Shown here: positions 19,491 to 31,954 of the stretch, one piece after another | How the letters are laid out: each line of letters starts with the position of its first letter | Position numbering within the stretch: the first letter of the stretch is position 1 | Origin: Azohydromonas aeria | GTDB lineage: Bacteria; Pseudomonadota; Gammaproteobacteria; Burkholderiales; Burkholderiaceae_C | Direction of reading: 5' to 3' | DNA length: 64,000 nucleotides | Assembly: GCF_009760915.1 (NCBI RefSeq) | Contig: NZ_VIDQ01000008.1 | Span: 81,550 to 145,549 of the forward strand | Notes under the pieces: model-generated | What the model was told of the DNA's origin: nothing | Databases searched by the model: none | Seen by the model: the letters and a program-made list of their open reading frames with translations, nothing else | Position numbers and translations under genes: made by a program

Positions 19491-20492
19491 TTACTTCGCC
19501 TTGGGCGCGTTGTCGTCCACCTTGACGACGAAACTGCCGTCGAGGATGGCCTTTTCCTTGGCCCTGACCCGGGCCTTGAGCTCGGCCGGCACCTTGGACT
19601 CGAAGGTGCCCAGCGGCGCCAGCGACGCGCCCTTGTGCTTCATGGTCGAGAACACGCCGTAGTCGTCGGCGGTGATGCGGCCGGCCTTCACGTTCTTGAG
19701 CGCCTGCTCGATGGTGGGCTCCATGTGCCACAGCGCCGAGGCCACGACGGTGTCGGGATAGGAGGCCTGCGTGTCGATGACGTTGCCGATGGCCAGCACC
19801 TTGCGCTCCTTGGCCGCGTCGGATACGCCGAAGCGCTCGGCGTACATCACGTCGGCGCCCTTGTCGATCATGGCGAAGGCCGCTTCCTTGGCCTTGGGCG
19901 GGTCGAACCAGCTGTTGATGAAGCTGATGCTGAACTCGGCTTTCGGATTGACCTCGCGCGCGCCGGCGATGAAGGCGTTCATGAGCCGGTTCACTTCCGG
20001 AATCGGGTAGCCGCCGACCATGCCGATCTTGCCGCTCCTGCTCATGCCGGCGGCGACCATGCCGGTGAGGTAGGCCGGCTCCTGGATGTAGTTGTCGAAG
20101 ACCGAGAAGTTGGGCGCCTGCGGCTTGCCGGAGCTGCCCATCAGGAAGGCGACCTTCGGATAGTCCTTCGCGACCTTGCGCGCCGCGGCCTCCACCGCGA
20201 AGGACTCGCCGACCACCAGCGCGTTGCCCCCTTCCGCGTACTGGCGCATGACGCGCTCGTAGTCGGCATTGGCCACGTTCTCGCTGAACACGTACTCGAT
20301 CTCGCCGCGCGCGGCGGCCGCCTTGAGCGCCTTGTCGATGCGGCTGACCCACTGCTGCTCCACCGGCACGGTGTAGATGGCGGCGACCTTGAGCTTCGAT
20401 TGGGCCAGGGCGGGTCCGGCAGTGCCGGCCAGCAGCGCGGCGGCGGCCAGCAGGCCGAGGACGGGACGGCGGGTCAACAGCGTCGAGGACAT
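19491..20492 (-). CDS. BMP-family substrate-binding protein of the nucleoside-type ABC importer
   Basis: The 333-residue protein has an N-terminal signal peptide with arginine pair and a long hydrophobic core (RRPVLGLLAAAALLAGT) ending near PALAQS, so it is a soluble periplasmic protein and not a lipoprotein. The mature part is a BMP/PnrA-like binding protein (VAAIYTVPVEQQWVSRIDKAL, GMVAAGMSRSGKIGMVGG, ADVMYAERFG). Relatives bind purine or pyrimidine nucleosides. A strong ribosome site (AGGAGGG) precedes the ATG. It is the first gene of the array that continues through permeases, urc1, urc4 and upp, which suggests uracil, uridine or a related compound as ligand. Confidence 0.87.
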   Translation of the reverse strand: MSSTLLTRRPVLGLLAAAALLAGTAGPALAQSKLKVAAIYTVPVEQQWVSRIDKALKAAAARGEIEYVFSENVANADYERVMRQYAEGGNALVVGESFAVEAAARKVAKDYPKVAFLMGSSGKPQAPNFSVFDNYIQEPAYLTGMVAAGMSRSGKIGMVGGYPIPEVNRLMNAFIAGAREVNPKAEFSISFINSWFDPPKAKEAAFAMIDKGADVMYAERFGVSDAAKERKVLAIGNVIDTQASYPDTVVASALWHMEPTIEQALKNVKAGRITADDYGVFSTMKHKGASLAPLGTFESKVPAELKARVRAKEKAILDGSFVVKVDDNAPKAK

Positions 20493-20648
20493 CGGGCAAT
20501 CCCTCCTGAGGGTGTTTGTGAAACCTTGTACACGGCCTGACGCAAGAGCTGTTCCACTCCGGGAGCCGCCTGCGTATACGCTGACCGTGCACGGCAGTTT
20601 GCGCCGCGGAGGCCTCCCCCGGAAGGGCGATGGCGGGGCGGCTTTTAA

Positions 20649-22124
<1,476 letters not shown>

Positions 22125-22138
22125 GGCGGGAGCGAGCC

Positions 22139-22960
22139 ATGCGCTTCACCGACATGCTCCAGGCCGCCGAGGCGCGCAGCGGCTCGCTGCTGTGCGTGGG
22201 CCTGGACCCGGAGCCCGCGAAGTTCCCGGGCGAGTGGAAGGGCGACGCGGCGCGCATCTTCGACTTCTGCGCCGCCATCGCCGAGGCCACGGCCGACCTG
22301 GTGAGCTGCTTCAAGCCGCAGATCGCCTATTTCGCCGCGCACCGTGCCGAGGAGCAGCTGGAGCGGCTCATCGCCCACATCCGCCGCGTGGCGCCGGGCG
22401 TGCCGGTGATCCTGGACGCCAAGCGCGGCGACATCGGCGCCACGGCGCAGCAGTACGCGAAGGAAGCCTTCGAGCGCTACCAGGCCGACGCGCTGACGCT
22501 GTCGCCCTTCATGGGCCTGGACTCGATCGAGCCCTACATGGACGCGTACCCCGACAAGGGGCTGATCCTGCTGTGCCGCACCTCGAACCCGGGCGGCAGC
22601 GATTTGCAGGCGCAGCGCCTGGAGGGCGGCGAGCTGCTGTACGAGCGCGTGGCGCGGCTGGCCGCGGGGCCTTGGAACCGCAGCGGGCAGCTCGGCCTGG
22701 TGGTGGGCGCCACCTTCCCGGCCGAGATCGAGCGCGTGCGCGAGCTGGCGCCGACGCTGCCGCTGCTGATTCCCGGCGTGGGCGCGCAGGGCGGCGACGC
22801 GGCCTCCACCATCCGCGCGGGCTGGCGCCCGGGCGGCACCGTGATGGTGAATTCCTCGCGCGCCGTGCTCTATGCCAGTGCGGGCGCCGACTTCGCCGCC
22901 GCGGCGCGGGCCGAGGCGCAGCGCACGCGCGACGGGCTCAACGCCGCGCGCGGGGGCTGA
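22139..22960 (+). CDS. pyrF: Orotidine 5'-phosphate decarboxylase
   Basis: 273 residues of the longer PyrF group, with the catalytic Lys/Asp motif LDAKRGDIGAT, FKPQIAYFAA and the phosphate-binding IPGVGAQGGD. It decarboxylates OMP to UMP, the last step of de novo pyrimidine synthesis. GGCGGGAGCGAGCC just before the ATG gives a fair ribosome site. The gene is 14 bp behind purB and 22 bp ahead of a hybrid histidine kinase gene, so all three may share a transcript. Confidence 0.96.
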   Translation: MRFTDMLQAAEARSGSLLCVGLDPEPAKFPGEWKGDAARIFDFCAAIAEATADLVSCFKPQIAYFAAHRAEEQLERLIAHIRRVAPGVPVILDAKRGDIGATAQQYAKEAFERYQADALTLSPFMGLDSIEPYMDAYPDKGLILLCRTSNPGGSDLQAQRLEGGELLYERVARLAAGPWNRSGQLGLVVGATFPAEIERVRELAPTLPLLIPGVGAQGGDAASTIRAGWRPGGTVMVNSSRAVLYASAGADFAAAARAEAQRTRDGLNAARGG

Positions 22961-22982
22961 CGCCTTCCGGGAGCCAGCCGCC

Positions 22983-25133
22983 ATGCCGGGACCGATGCGC
23001 GCCCTGACCGACCCGGGTCCGCTGCCGGAGCTGCAGCAGGACGTGCGCCCGCGCGTGGCGCGCTTTTTCTTTGCCACCGCCGCGGCGGCCGCGGTCGGCG
23101 TCGCGGTGCTGCTGGCGCTGCCCGGCGTGCGGCTGCACGGCGGCGAGCGCGCGGCGCTGCTGCTGGCCGAGCTGCTGCTGTGCGCGGTCAGCCTGCACGC
23201 CCTGCGGCGGCGCCGCGGCGCGCTGGAAGCCGCCGTGCGCCGCGTGGCGCTGGCGGCCTTGCTGCCCATCGGGCTGACGTCCTGGCTGGTGGACGGCGGG
23301 ATGCAGGGTGCGGGCAGCGGCTTCCTGGCCGTGCTGGTCTGCCTGGTCGGGGCGCTGGCTTCGCGCGGCACCGCGCTGCTGGTGGGCGGCCTGGGTGCGG
23401 CGTTGCTGGGCTCGCTGGCCTGGGGCCAGTGGGCCGGCCTGCTGCCGCCGCATCCGCAGCAGCCGCTGGCATTGCAGTTCGGCCTGCAGGCCCTGGTGCT
23501 GCTCACCGCGGCCACGGGCGGATTGCTGTTGCGCGGCGTGCTCACGCAATACCTGGGCGAGGGCGAGGATCGCGGCCAGCGCTTCTCGGCGCTGCTATCA
23601 GTGGCGGCCGATTTCTACTGGGAGACCGACGCGCAGTGGCGCCTCACGCGCGTGCTGCGGCGCGGGCGCGGCGGGCGTTTCGGGCCCCTGCCCGGCTCCT
23701 GGGGCCAGCAGCCCTGGGCGCTGGAGGCGCTGCGCGGCGACCCGGTGACGCTGCGCGCGCACCGCGCCGAGATGCAGGCGCGCCGGCCGCTGCGCGAACT
23801 CGACCTGGCCTGGCAGGCCGGGCCGCGCGCGCTGCGCCGGCTGCGCGTCAGCGGCCAGCCGAGGTTCGACGCGCAGGGACGCTTCCTGGGCTACTGGGGC
23901 GTGGGGCGCGACGTCACGGTGGCGCGCCGCGCCGCCGCGGGCGCCGAGGCCGCGCGCGAGCAGGCGCAGCGCCAGCTCAAGCTCGCGCTGGACCAGGCGC
24001 AGGCCGCCAGCCGCGCCAAGAGCGCCTTCCTGGCCAACACCAGCCACGAGCTGCGCACCCCCCTCAACGCCCTGGTGGGCCTGGCGCAGCTGGCGCGCGC
24101 CCCCGGCCTGGCCGAGGACAAGCGCGAGCAGTACCTGGCCCAAATGATCGACAGCGCGGACACACTCATGGGCGTGATCTCAGACATCCTGGACCTGTCC
24201 AAGGTCGAAGCCGGCAAGCTCGACATCCACCCGCAGGACTTCGACCTGCACGCGCTGCTGCAGCGGCTGCAGCGCGGCTATGCCGCCATCGCCGCCACGC
24301 ACGGGCTGGAGCTGGTGCTGACGCCGCACCCGGGGCTGCCCGCGTGCGTTCACGGCGACCCGGTGCGGCTGCGCCAGGTGCTGGGCAACTACCTGAGCAA
24401 CGCGCTGAAGTTCACCGAGCAGGGCACGGTGCGGCTGAGCGCGTGGCCGGTGTCGGGCGGGCGCATCCGCTTCGAGGTCGAGGACACCGGCCCAGGGCTG
24501 GACGCGGCCACGCAGGCGCGGCTGTTCCAGCCCTTCATCCAGGCCGACGACTCCGTGACGCGGCGCCATGGCGGCACGGGGCTGGGGCTGTCGATCTGCC
24601 GCGAGCTGGCGCAGCTCATGGACGGCGCCGTGGGCGTGAGCAGCCTGCCGGGCCAAGGCAGCCGCTTCTGGTTCGAGCTGCCGCTGGCCGAGGCCGCCGC
24701 GCCGGTGGCGCAGGCTGCGCCGGCGCCCGCCCCTGCGGCGCAGGCCCTGGCCGGCGTGCGCGTGCTGATGGTCGAGGACAACCTCATCAACATGACCATC
24801 TCCACGGCCATGCTGCAGCAGTGGGGCGCGCAGGTCACGGGCGCGGCCGACGGGCTGGAGGCGCTGGCGGCGGTGGAGCGCGCGCAGCAGGAGAACCGGC
24901 CGTTCCAGGCCGTGCTGATGGACATGCAGATGCCGCGCATGGGCGGGCGCGAGGCCACGCGCGAGCTGCGCCGGCGCTTCGACGCCGAGACGCTGCCCAT
25001 CGTGGCGCTGACCGCCGCGGCGCTGCCCACGGAGCGTGACGAGGCGCTGGCCGCGGGCATGAACGACTTCCTGACCAAGCCCATTGACGCCAACAAGCTG
25101 CTGGCGACGCTGCAGCGGGTGATCAGGGTCTGA
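22983..25133 (+). CDS. Hybrid sensor histidine kinase with receiver domain
   Basis: 716 residues. An N-terminal membrane region of about five to six helices (~20-175) is followed by a PAS-like region, a coiled segment (AREQAQRQLKLALDQAQ), a HisKA dimerisation domain with phospho-His355 (NTSHELRTPLN), a HATPase_c domain (GNYLSNALKF, EDTGPGLD, GGTGLGLSICREL) and a C-terminal receiver (VLMVEDN, phospho-Asp647 in VLMDMQMPRMGG, then LTKPID). There is no HPt domain, so phosphoryl transfer must go to another protein. It follows pyrF by 22 bp. The signal is unknown; seven-helix sensor families are not clearly matched. Confidence 0.9.
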   Translation: MPGPMRALTDPGPLPELQQDVRPRVARFFFATAAAAAVGVAVLLALPGVRLHGGERAALLLAELLLCAVSLHALRRRRGALEAAVRRVALAALLPIGLTSWLVDGGMQGAGSGFLAVLVCLVGALASRGTALLVGGLGAALLGSLAWGQWAGLLPPHPQQPLALQFGLQALVLLTAATGGLLLRGVLTQYLGEGEDRGQRFSALLSVAADFYWETDAQWRLTRVLRRGRGGRFGPLPGSWGQQPWALEALRGDPVTLRAHRAEMQARRPLRELDLAWQAGPRALRRLRVSGQPRFDAQGRFLGYWGVGRDVTVARRAAAGAEAAREQAQRQLKLALDQAQAASRAKSAFLANTSHELRTPLNALVGLAQLARAPGLAEDKREQYLAQMIDSADTLMGVISDILDLSKVEAGKLDIHPQDFDLHALLQRLQRGYAAIAATHGLELVLTPHPGLPACVHGDPVRLRQVLGNYLSNALKFTEQGTVRLSAWPVSGGRIRFEVEDTGPGLDAATQARLFQPFIQADDSVTRRHGGTGLGLSICRELAQLMDGAVGVSSLPGQGSRFWFELPLAEAAAPVAQAAPAPAPAAQALAGVRVLMVEDNLINMTISTAMLQQWGAQVTGAADGLEALAAVERAQQENRPFQAVLMDMQMPRMGGREATRELRRRFDAETLPIVALTAAALPTERDEALAAGMNDFLTKPIDANKLLATLQRVIRV

Positions 25134-25144
25134 CGTCGCCGCTT

Positions 25145-26428
25145 TCAGCGGCGGCCGCGCCGCAGCAGCAGGTTCAGCAGGATCGCCCCGAAGGTCGCGG
25201 TGCCGATGCCGCCCAGCGCGAAGTCGCCGAAGCGCAGCGTGAAGTCGCCGGTGCCCAGCACCAGCGTGACGGCGGCGACCATGAGGTTGGCGTTGTCGGA
25301 GAAGTCCACGCGGTTCTGCACCCAGATGCGCGCGCCCGACACCGCGATCAGGCCGAACACCACGATCGAGACGCCGCCCATCACCGCCAGCGGGATGGCC
25401 TGGATCAGCGCGCCGAACTTGGGGCTGAAGCCCAGCACCAGCGCCACCAGCGCCGCCACCACGAACATGGCCGTGGAGTAGATGCGCGTGGCCGCCATCA
25501 CGCCGATGTTCTCGGCGTAGGTGGTCACGCCGGTGCCGCCGATGGCGCCGCTGGCCATGGTGGCCAGGCCGTCGCCGATGAAGGCGCGGCCCAGGTAGGG
25601 GTCCATGTCGCGCCCGGTCATGGCGGCCACGGCCTTGAGGTGGCCCAGGTTCTCCGCCACCAGGATCACCGCCACCGGCGCGATCAGCAGCATGGCGCGG
25701 GCGTCGAACACCGGCGCCGCGAAGTTCGGCAGCCCGAACCAGGGCGCCGCGGCCACTTTCGAGAGGTCGATGGGCGTGCCCAGGCCCAGGCCATTGGTCA
25801 GCAGCGCGTACAGCAGCGAGGCCAGGATCAGGCCCACCAGGATCAGCAGCCGCTGCGCCAGGCCGCGGCTGAACACCGCCACCACCGCGACGCAGGTGAA
25901 GGTCAGCGCCTGCATCCACGCGTCGAAGCCGGTGGGCGCCATGTTCTTCACCGGCACCGAGGCCAGGTTCAGGCCGATCACGGCCACCACCGCGCCGGTG
26001 ACCACCGGCGGCATGAGCGCCTCGATCCAGCGCGTGCCCGCGGCCTGCACCAGCAGCCCCAGCAGCACGTACAGCGCGCCGCAGGCCACGATGCCGCCCA
26101 GCGCCAGCGGCAGGTTGGCGTTGGCGCCCGGCGCGGCGTAGCCGGTGGCGGCGATGACCACGCCGATGAAGGCGAAGCTCGACCCCAGGTAGCTGGGCAC
26201 GCGCCCGCCCGTGAGCACGAAGAAGATGAGCGTGCCCACGCCGCTCATGAGGATGGCCACGTTCGGGTCGAAGCCCATGAGCAGCGGCGCCAGCACCGTG
26301 GCGCCGAACATGGCGATCACGTGCTGCACGCCCAGCGCGGCGGTCTGCGGCCAGGACAGGCGCTCTTCGGGGGCGACCACGGCGCCGGCGGGGGCGTCCA
26401 CGCGACGCCAATGGGGAATCAAACTCAT
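25145..26428 (-). CDS. uraA: Uracil/xanthine permease, NCS2 family
   Basis: 427 residues and about twelve to fourteen membrane segments. NCS2 features include the N-terminal GVQHVIAMFGATVLAPLL, the substrate-site Glu in ILVAENLGHLKAV and GGTGVTTYAENIGVMAATR. The AENLGH and YAENIG wording is typical of UraA/RutG/PyrP uracil transporters rather than of the xanthine branch, which has other residues there. A good ribosome site (AGGAG) lies 5 nt before the ATG. It is transcribed divergently from the PAS kinase gene. It would offer a proton-driven route for uracil next to the ABC importer operon. Confidence 0.9.
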   Translation of the reverse strand: MSLIPHWRRVDAPAGAVVAPEERLSWPQTAALGVQHVIAMFGATVLAPLLMGFDPNVAILMSGVGTLIFFVLTGGRVPSYLGSSFAFIGVVIAATGYAAPGANANLPLALGGIVACGALYVLLGLLVQAAGTRWIEALMPPVVTGAVVAVIGLNLASVPVKNMAPTGFDAWMQALTFTCVAVVAVFSRGLAQRLLILVGLILASLLYALLTNGLGLGTPIDLSKVAAAPWFGLPNFAAPVFDARAMLLIAPVAVILVAENLGHLKAVAAMTGRDMDPYLGRAFIGDGLATMASGAIGGTGVTTYAENIGVMAATRIYSTAMFVVAALVALVLGFSPKFGALIQAIPLAVMGGVSIVVFGLIAVSGARIWVQNRVDFSDNANLMVAAVTLVLGTGDFTLRFGDFALGGIGTATFGAILLNLLLRRGRR

Positions 26429-26552
26429 CGGTACTCCTGCTCGCAGGCAGACAATTCGGAAAAGGCGCGGCAGTGTAGGAGAGCCCCGCATTCGGGCGGG
26501 CGGGTCATTCGACTGCGCTAGATTGCCAACCTGACAAAGATCAAGGAGACAC

Positions 26553-28097
<1,545 letters not shown>

Positions 28098-28115
28098 TGC
28101 CGCCAGCCTTCCTGG

Positions 28116-29174
28116 TCAGAAGGTGTAGCCCGCGTCCACGCTGGCGCCCGACAGCGGCTCCAGCAGCGGCAGCAGCGGCTGCAGCTGGCGGTAGCGCAGC
28201 GCGACCTTGGTGGCGTACTGGAAGAAGCGCGGCAGGTCGGCGGCGTAGCCGGCCTTGCCGTCACGGTGCTTGAGCCGGCAGAAGATGCCCAGCACCTTGA
28301 GGTGGCGCTGCAGGCCCATGTATTCCAGCGCGCGCCAGAACTCGCCGAAGTCCTCCTTGAGCCCGCCGTCCAGCGGCACGCCGGCCTCGCGCGCGGCCTG
28401 CCAGTAGCGCACGGCCCAGTCGATCTCCTGCTCCTCGTCCCAGGAGATGAAGGCGTCGCGCAGCAGCGAGGCGATGTCGTAGGTGACGGGGCCGCGCACC
28501 GCGTCCTGGAAGTCCAGGATGCCCGGGCCGCCGGGGCTGACCATGAGGTTGCGCGGCATCCAGTCGCGGTGCACGGCCACGCGCGGCTGGGCCAGCGCGC
28601 TGGCCGTCAGCAGCGCGGCGATGCGCTCCCACTGCGCCTGCTGCGCGTCGGTCCAGGCGATGCCGAACTCGCGCTGCACGCACCACTCGGGAAACAGCGC
28701 CAGCTCGCGCTGCAGCAGCGCGCCGTCGTAGGCGGGCAGCGTGGAGGCGTCCACGCGCACCTGCCACTGCACCAGCGTGGCGATGGCCTGGCGCATGAGC
28801 GCGTCGGCGCGCGCCGCGTCGGCCTGGCGCAGCGCGTCGAGGTAGAGCTCCTGCCCCAGGTCGGACAGCAGCAGGAAGCCGTGGGCCTCGTCCGCGGCCA
28901 GCAGCTGCGGGCCGTGCAGCCCGGCGCGCTCGATGAGGCCGGCCACGTGCACGAAGGGACGCACGTCCTCCTGCGGCGGCGGGGCGTCCATGACGATGCG
29001 CGAGGGGCCGCCGTCGGCGCCGTCGATGCGGAAGTAGCGCCGGAAGCTGGCGTCGCTGGAGGCCGGGCGCAGCGTGTGCGGCAGCAGCGCGTGCTGCGCG
29101 GCCAGCGGCGCGAGCCAGGCGTTGAAGGCCTGCGCGCGCGCAGGGTCGGTCCAGGAAATGGTCGAGGCGGTCAT
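28116..29174 (-). CDS. amgK: N-acetylmuramate/N-acetylglucosamine kinase AmgK
   Basis: 352 residues of the aminoglycoside-phosphotransferase/choline-kinase fold. The catalytic loop reads HRDWMPRNLMV and the metal-binding Asp is in ILDFQDAVRGPVTYD; the N-terminal SDASFRRYFRI and late LQRHLKVLGIFCRL are typical of AmgK. It phosphorylates MurNAc (and GlcNAc) at the anomeric carbon in the recycling route that bypasses MurA. The gene is divergent from lptD, as in Pseudomonas, where amgK is followed by murU, the uridylyltransferase that takes its product. Here no murU follows; the next gene is the converging PAS kinase gene 18 bp away. Confidence 0.88.
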   Translation of the reverse strand: MTASTISWTDPARAQAFNAWLAPLAAQHALLPHTLRPASSDASFRRYFRIDGADGGPSRIVMDAPPPQEDVRPFVHVAGLIERAGLHGPQLLAADEAHGFLLLSDLGQELYLDALRQADAARADALMRQAIATLVQWQVRVDASTLPAYDGALLQRELALFPEWCVQREFGIAWTDAQQAQWERIAALLTASALAQPRVAVHRDWMPRNLMVSPGGPGILDFQDAVRGPVTYDIASLLRDAFISWDEEQEIDWAVRYWQAAREAGVPLDGGLKEDFGEFWRALEYMGLQRHLKVLGIFCRLKHRDGKAGYAADLPRFFQYATKVALRYRQLQPLLPLLEPLSGASVDAGYTF

Positions 29175-29353
29175 GGAGTGTCGGGGCGGAGCGGGGCGGG
29201 TCAGGGCCGGGCCGGCCATGGGCGGCGGGCAGCGGGCACGAAAGGGGCCGGTCGGACCCTCATGGATAATCGCCCCGATTTTACGAACCGCGCCCGGCGC
29301 TCTCGTGCGCGCCGACCCCGGCCCCGCCTGCCGCCCTCGCCGTCCCTCCAGCC

Positions 29354-31882
29354 TTGCCCCTGCCCGTCCTCGTCCGTCCCGCCGCCGTCCCGCCGCCGCG
29401 CCCGCGCGCCGAGCGGCTGCTGGCGCTGGCACTGCTGGCCGGCCTGCCGCCGGCGGCGCTGGCGCAGGCCCTGCCCGCCACGTCCGACACCGCGCCGCCG
29501 CCTGCGGCGTCCGCACCCGCAGCCGCAGCCGCGCCTGCAGCCGCCACGGCGGCCTCCGAGCCGCGCCGGGCCGCGCCAGGCCCCCGCGCGGAGCGCTCCG
29601 ACGAACCGGTGGACGTGGAGGCCGACCGCATCACCGGCCGCACCGAGGTGGACCTGGAAGCGCAGGGCGACGTGGACGTGCGCCAGGGCGACGTGCGCGT
29701 GCAGGCCGACCGCGCCAGCTTCCGCCAGGACACGCAGCTGCTGCAGGCCCGCGGCAACGTGCGCCTGGAGCAGCGCGGCAACCGTGCCAAGGGCACCGAG
29801 CTGGAGATCAGGCTCGACACGCGCGAGGGCTTCATCCGCGAGCCCGAGTACTTCATCGCGCTGACCGAGGCCGGCGGCCGGGCCGAGCGCGTCGATTTCC
29901 TCGGCCGCGACCGCGCGCGCATCGTCAACGGCAGCTACACCAGCTGCGGCCTGGACGGCACCGGCGCCCCGGCCTGGCTGCTGACGGCCGATCAGGTGGA
30001 CCTGGACCAGGCCGCCAACGAGGGCGTGGCCCGCGGCGGCGTGCTGCGCTTCATGGGCGTGCCGATCCTGGCCGCGCCGCGCATCACCTTCCCGCTGTCG
30101 GACGCGCGCAAGTCGGGCTGGCTGCCGCCGACCATCAGCATCGACAGCCGCAGCGGCCTGGAAGTCACGGCGCCCTACTACTGGAACATCGCCCCCAACC
30201 GCGACGCCACGCTCGCGCCCGTGGTGGCGCTGCGCCGCGGCGTGGGCCTCAACAGCGAGTACCGCTACCTGGAGCGCGACTACCAGGGCCAGCTCAACCT
30301 GAACCTGATGCCCAACGACCAGGTGGCCAGGCGCTCGCGCTGGTCGCTGGGACTGGACCACGCCGGCACGAGCAGCGGGATCGACTACCGCCTCACGGGC
30401 GTGCGCGTCTCGGACGACGCCTACTGGAAGGACTTCCCGCGCTTCAGCTCGCAGCTCAACGCCCGGGCCAGCACGGCGCTGGGCGGCACCATGCCGCCGC
30501 GGCTGCTGCCGCTGAACCTGCGCGCCGAGCGCCGGTTCGGGCACTTCGACGCGCCCGAAGGGCAGTGGACGACCTATGCCCGCACGCTGAGCTGGCAGGT
30601 GCTGCAGACCGCCGACACGCTCACGCGCATCACGCCGCCCTACGAGCGGCTGCCGCAGATCGGCGTGCAGGGCGGCCTGCCGCTGGCCGGCGGGCTGCGG
30701 CTGGACCTGCAAAGCGAGTTCAACCGCTTCAGCCTCGCGCCCACGGCCGACGCCACCCTCAACGAAGGCTCGCGGCTGCATGCCGTGGCGGCCGTCAGCC
30801 GGCCCTGGGCCACGAGCTGGGGTTTCTTCAGGCCCAAGCTCAGCCTCAACGCCGCGAGCTACGCCACGGACAGGCCGATGGCCGATGGCCGCAGCAGCGC
30901 CTCGCGCGTGATCCCGACCTTCAGCGCCGACACCGGGCTGGTGTTCGAGCGCCCGGCCACGCTGTTCGGCCGTGCCGTCAACCAGACGCTGGAGCCGCGG
31001 CTGCTGTACGTGCGCACGCCCTACCGCGACCAGTCGATGCTGCCGAAGTTCGACACCGCCATCCGCGACCTGGACATCACCTCGATGTACCAGGAGAACC
31101 CGTTCTCGGGCGTGGACCGGGTCGCCGACGCCAACCAGGTGTCCGCGGGCGCGACCTCGCGGCTGCTCGATGCCCGGGACGGGCGCGAGCTCGGCCGCCT
31201 CGGCCTGGTGCAGCGCGTGCTGTTCCAGGACCAGCGCATCACCGCCGTTGACGGCGAGACCAACACCCAGCGGCTGTCGGACCTGCTGCTGCTGGGCTCG
31301 GGCGCGCTCACCGACCGCTGGAGTGCCGACGGCACGCTGCAGTACAGCCACGAGACGCGCCAGATGGAGCGCGGGGTGGTGGGCACGCGCTACTCGCCCG
31401 GCCCGTTCCGCACCCTGAGCCTGCGCTACACCTACCAGCGCGACACCGGCCAGCAGCTCCTCGAACCCAACCGGCTGACCGATGCCACGCGGCAGCTCGA
31501 CGTGGGCTGGCAGTGGCCGGTGTACGGGCCCGAGCCCGGCACCGTCCCGCGCGCCGGCATCAACGGCGGCTGCGGCGGCGGCACGGTCTACAGCGTCGGG
31601 CGGGTGAACTACAGCGTGCAGGCGAGCCGGCTCACCGACGCCATCGTCGGCTTCGAGTACGACGCGGGCTGCTGGGTCGGCCGCATCGTGGGCGAGCGGC
31701 TGTCCACGGGCCGCTCCGAGGCCGTCACGCGGCTGCTGTTCCAGCTGGAGCTGGTGGGCCTTTCGCGCCTGGGCAGCAGTCCGCTGCAGGTCCTCAGGGA
31801 CAATATCCCGGGCTACCGGCTGCTGCGCGACGACCCCAGCCTGACGTCGCGCCCGCCCGCGCCCCCCGCGTCGTATGAGTGA
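29354..31882 (+). CDS. lptD: LPS-assembly protein LptD
   Basis: An 842-residue outer-membrane beta-barrel that with LptE inserts lipopolysaccharide into the outer leaflet. A signal peptide (RLLALALLAGLPPAALAQA) is followed by a low-complexity Ala/Pro linker, an OstA/LptA-like N-domain (VDVEADRITGRTEVDLEAQG onward) and the C-terminal barrel, ending in GYRLLRDDPSL. Cysteines at YTSCGLDG and in GGCGGG and DAGCW may form the disulfides that mature LptD needs. In the frame, the stretch between the upstream stop (29267) and the signal peptide has no ATG or GTG, so the start must be the TTG at 29354. lptE is encoded at 47 kb. Confidence 0.94.
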   Translation: MPLPVLVRPAAVPPPRPRAERLLALALLAGLPPAALAQALPATSDTAPPPAASAPAAAAAPAAATAASEPRRAAPGPRAERSDEPVDVEADRITGRTEVDLEAQGDVDVRQGDVRVQADRASFRQDTQLLQARGNVRLEQRGNRAKGTELEIRLDTREGFIREPEYFIALTEAGGRAERVDFLGRDRARIVNGSYTSCGLDGTGAPAWLLTADQVDLDQAANEGVARGGVLRFMGVPILAAPRITFPLSDARKSGWLPPTISIDSRSGLEVTAPYYWNIAPNRDATLAPVVALRRGVGLNSEYRYLERDYQGQLNLNLMPNDQVARRSRWSLGLDHAGTSSGIDYRLTGVRVSDDAYWKDFPRFSSQLNARASTALGGTMPPRLLPLNLRAERRFGHFDAPEGQWTTYARTLSWQVLQTADTLTRITPPYERLPQIGVQGGLPLAGGLRLDLQSEFNRFSLAPTADATLNEGSRLHAVAAVSRPWATSWGFFRPKLSLNAASYATDRPMADGRSSASRVIPTFSADTGLVFERPATLFGRAVNQTLEPRLLYVRTPYRDQSMLPKFDTAIRDLDITSMYQENPFSGVDRVADANQVSAGATSRLLDARDGRELGRLGLVQRVLFQDQRITAVDGETNTQRLSDLLLLGSGALTDRWSADGTLQYSHETRQMERGVVGTRYSPGPFRTLSLRYTYQRDTGQQLLEPNRLTDATRQLDVGWQWPVYGPEPGTVPRAGINGGCGGGTVYSVGRVNYSVQASRLTDAIVGFEYDAGCWVGRIVGERLSTGRSEAVTRLLFQLELVGLSRLGSSPLQVLRDNIPGYRLLRDDPSLTSRPPAPPASYE

Positions 31883-31954
31883 TGCGCCGTCGCGCGGCCG
31901 GCCGCCGCGCCTTGTCACACCGGTGCGCGGCCGCGGCCGCCGCCCCAGCCTTTC

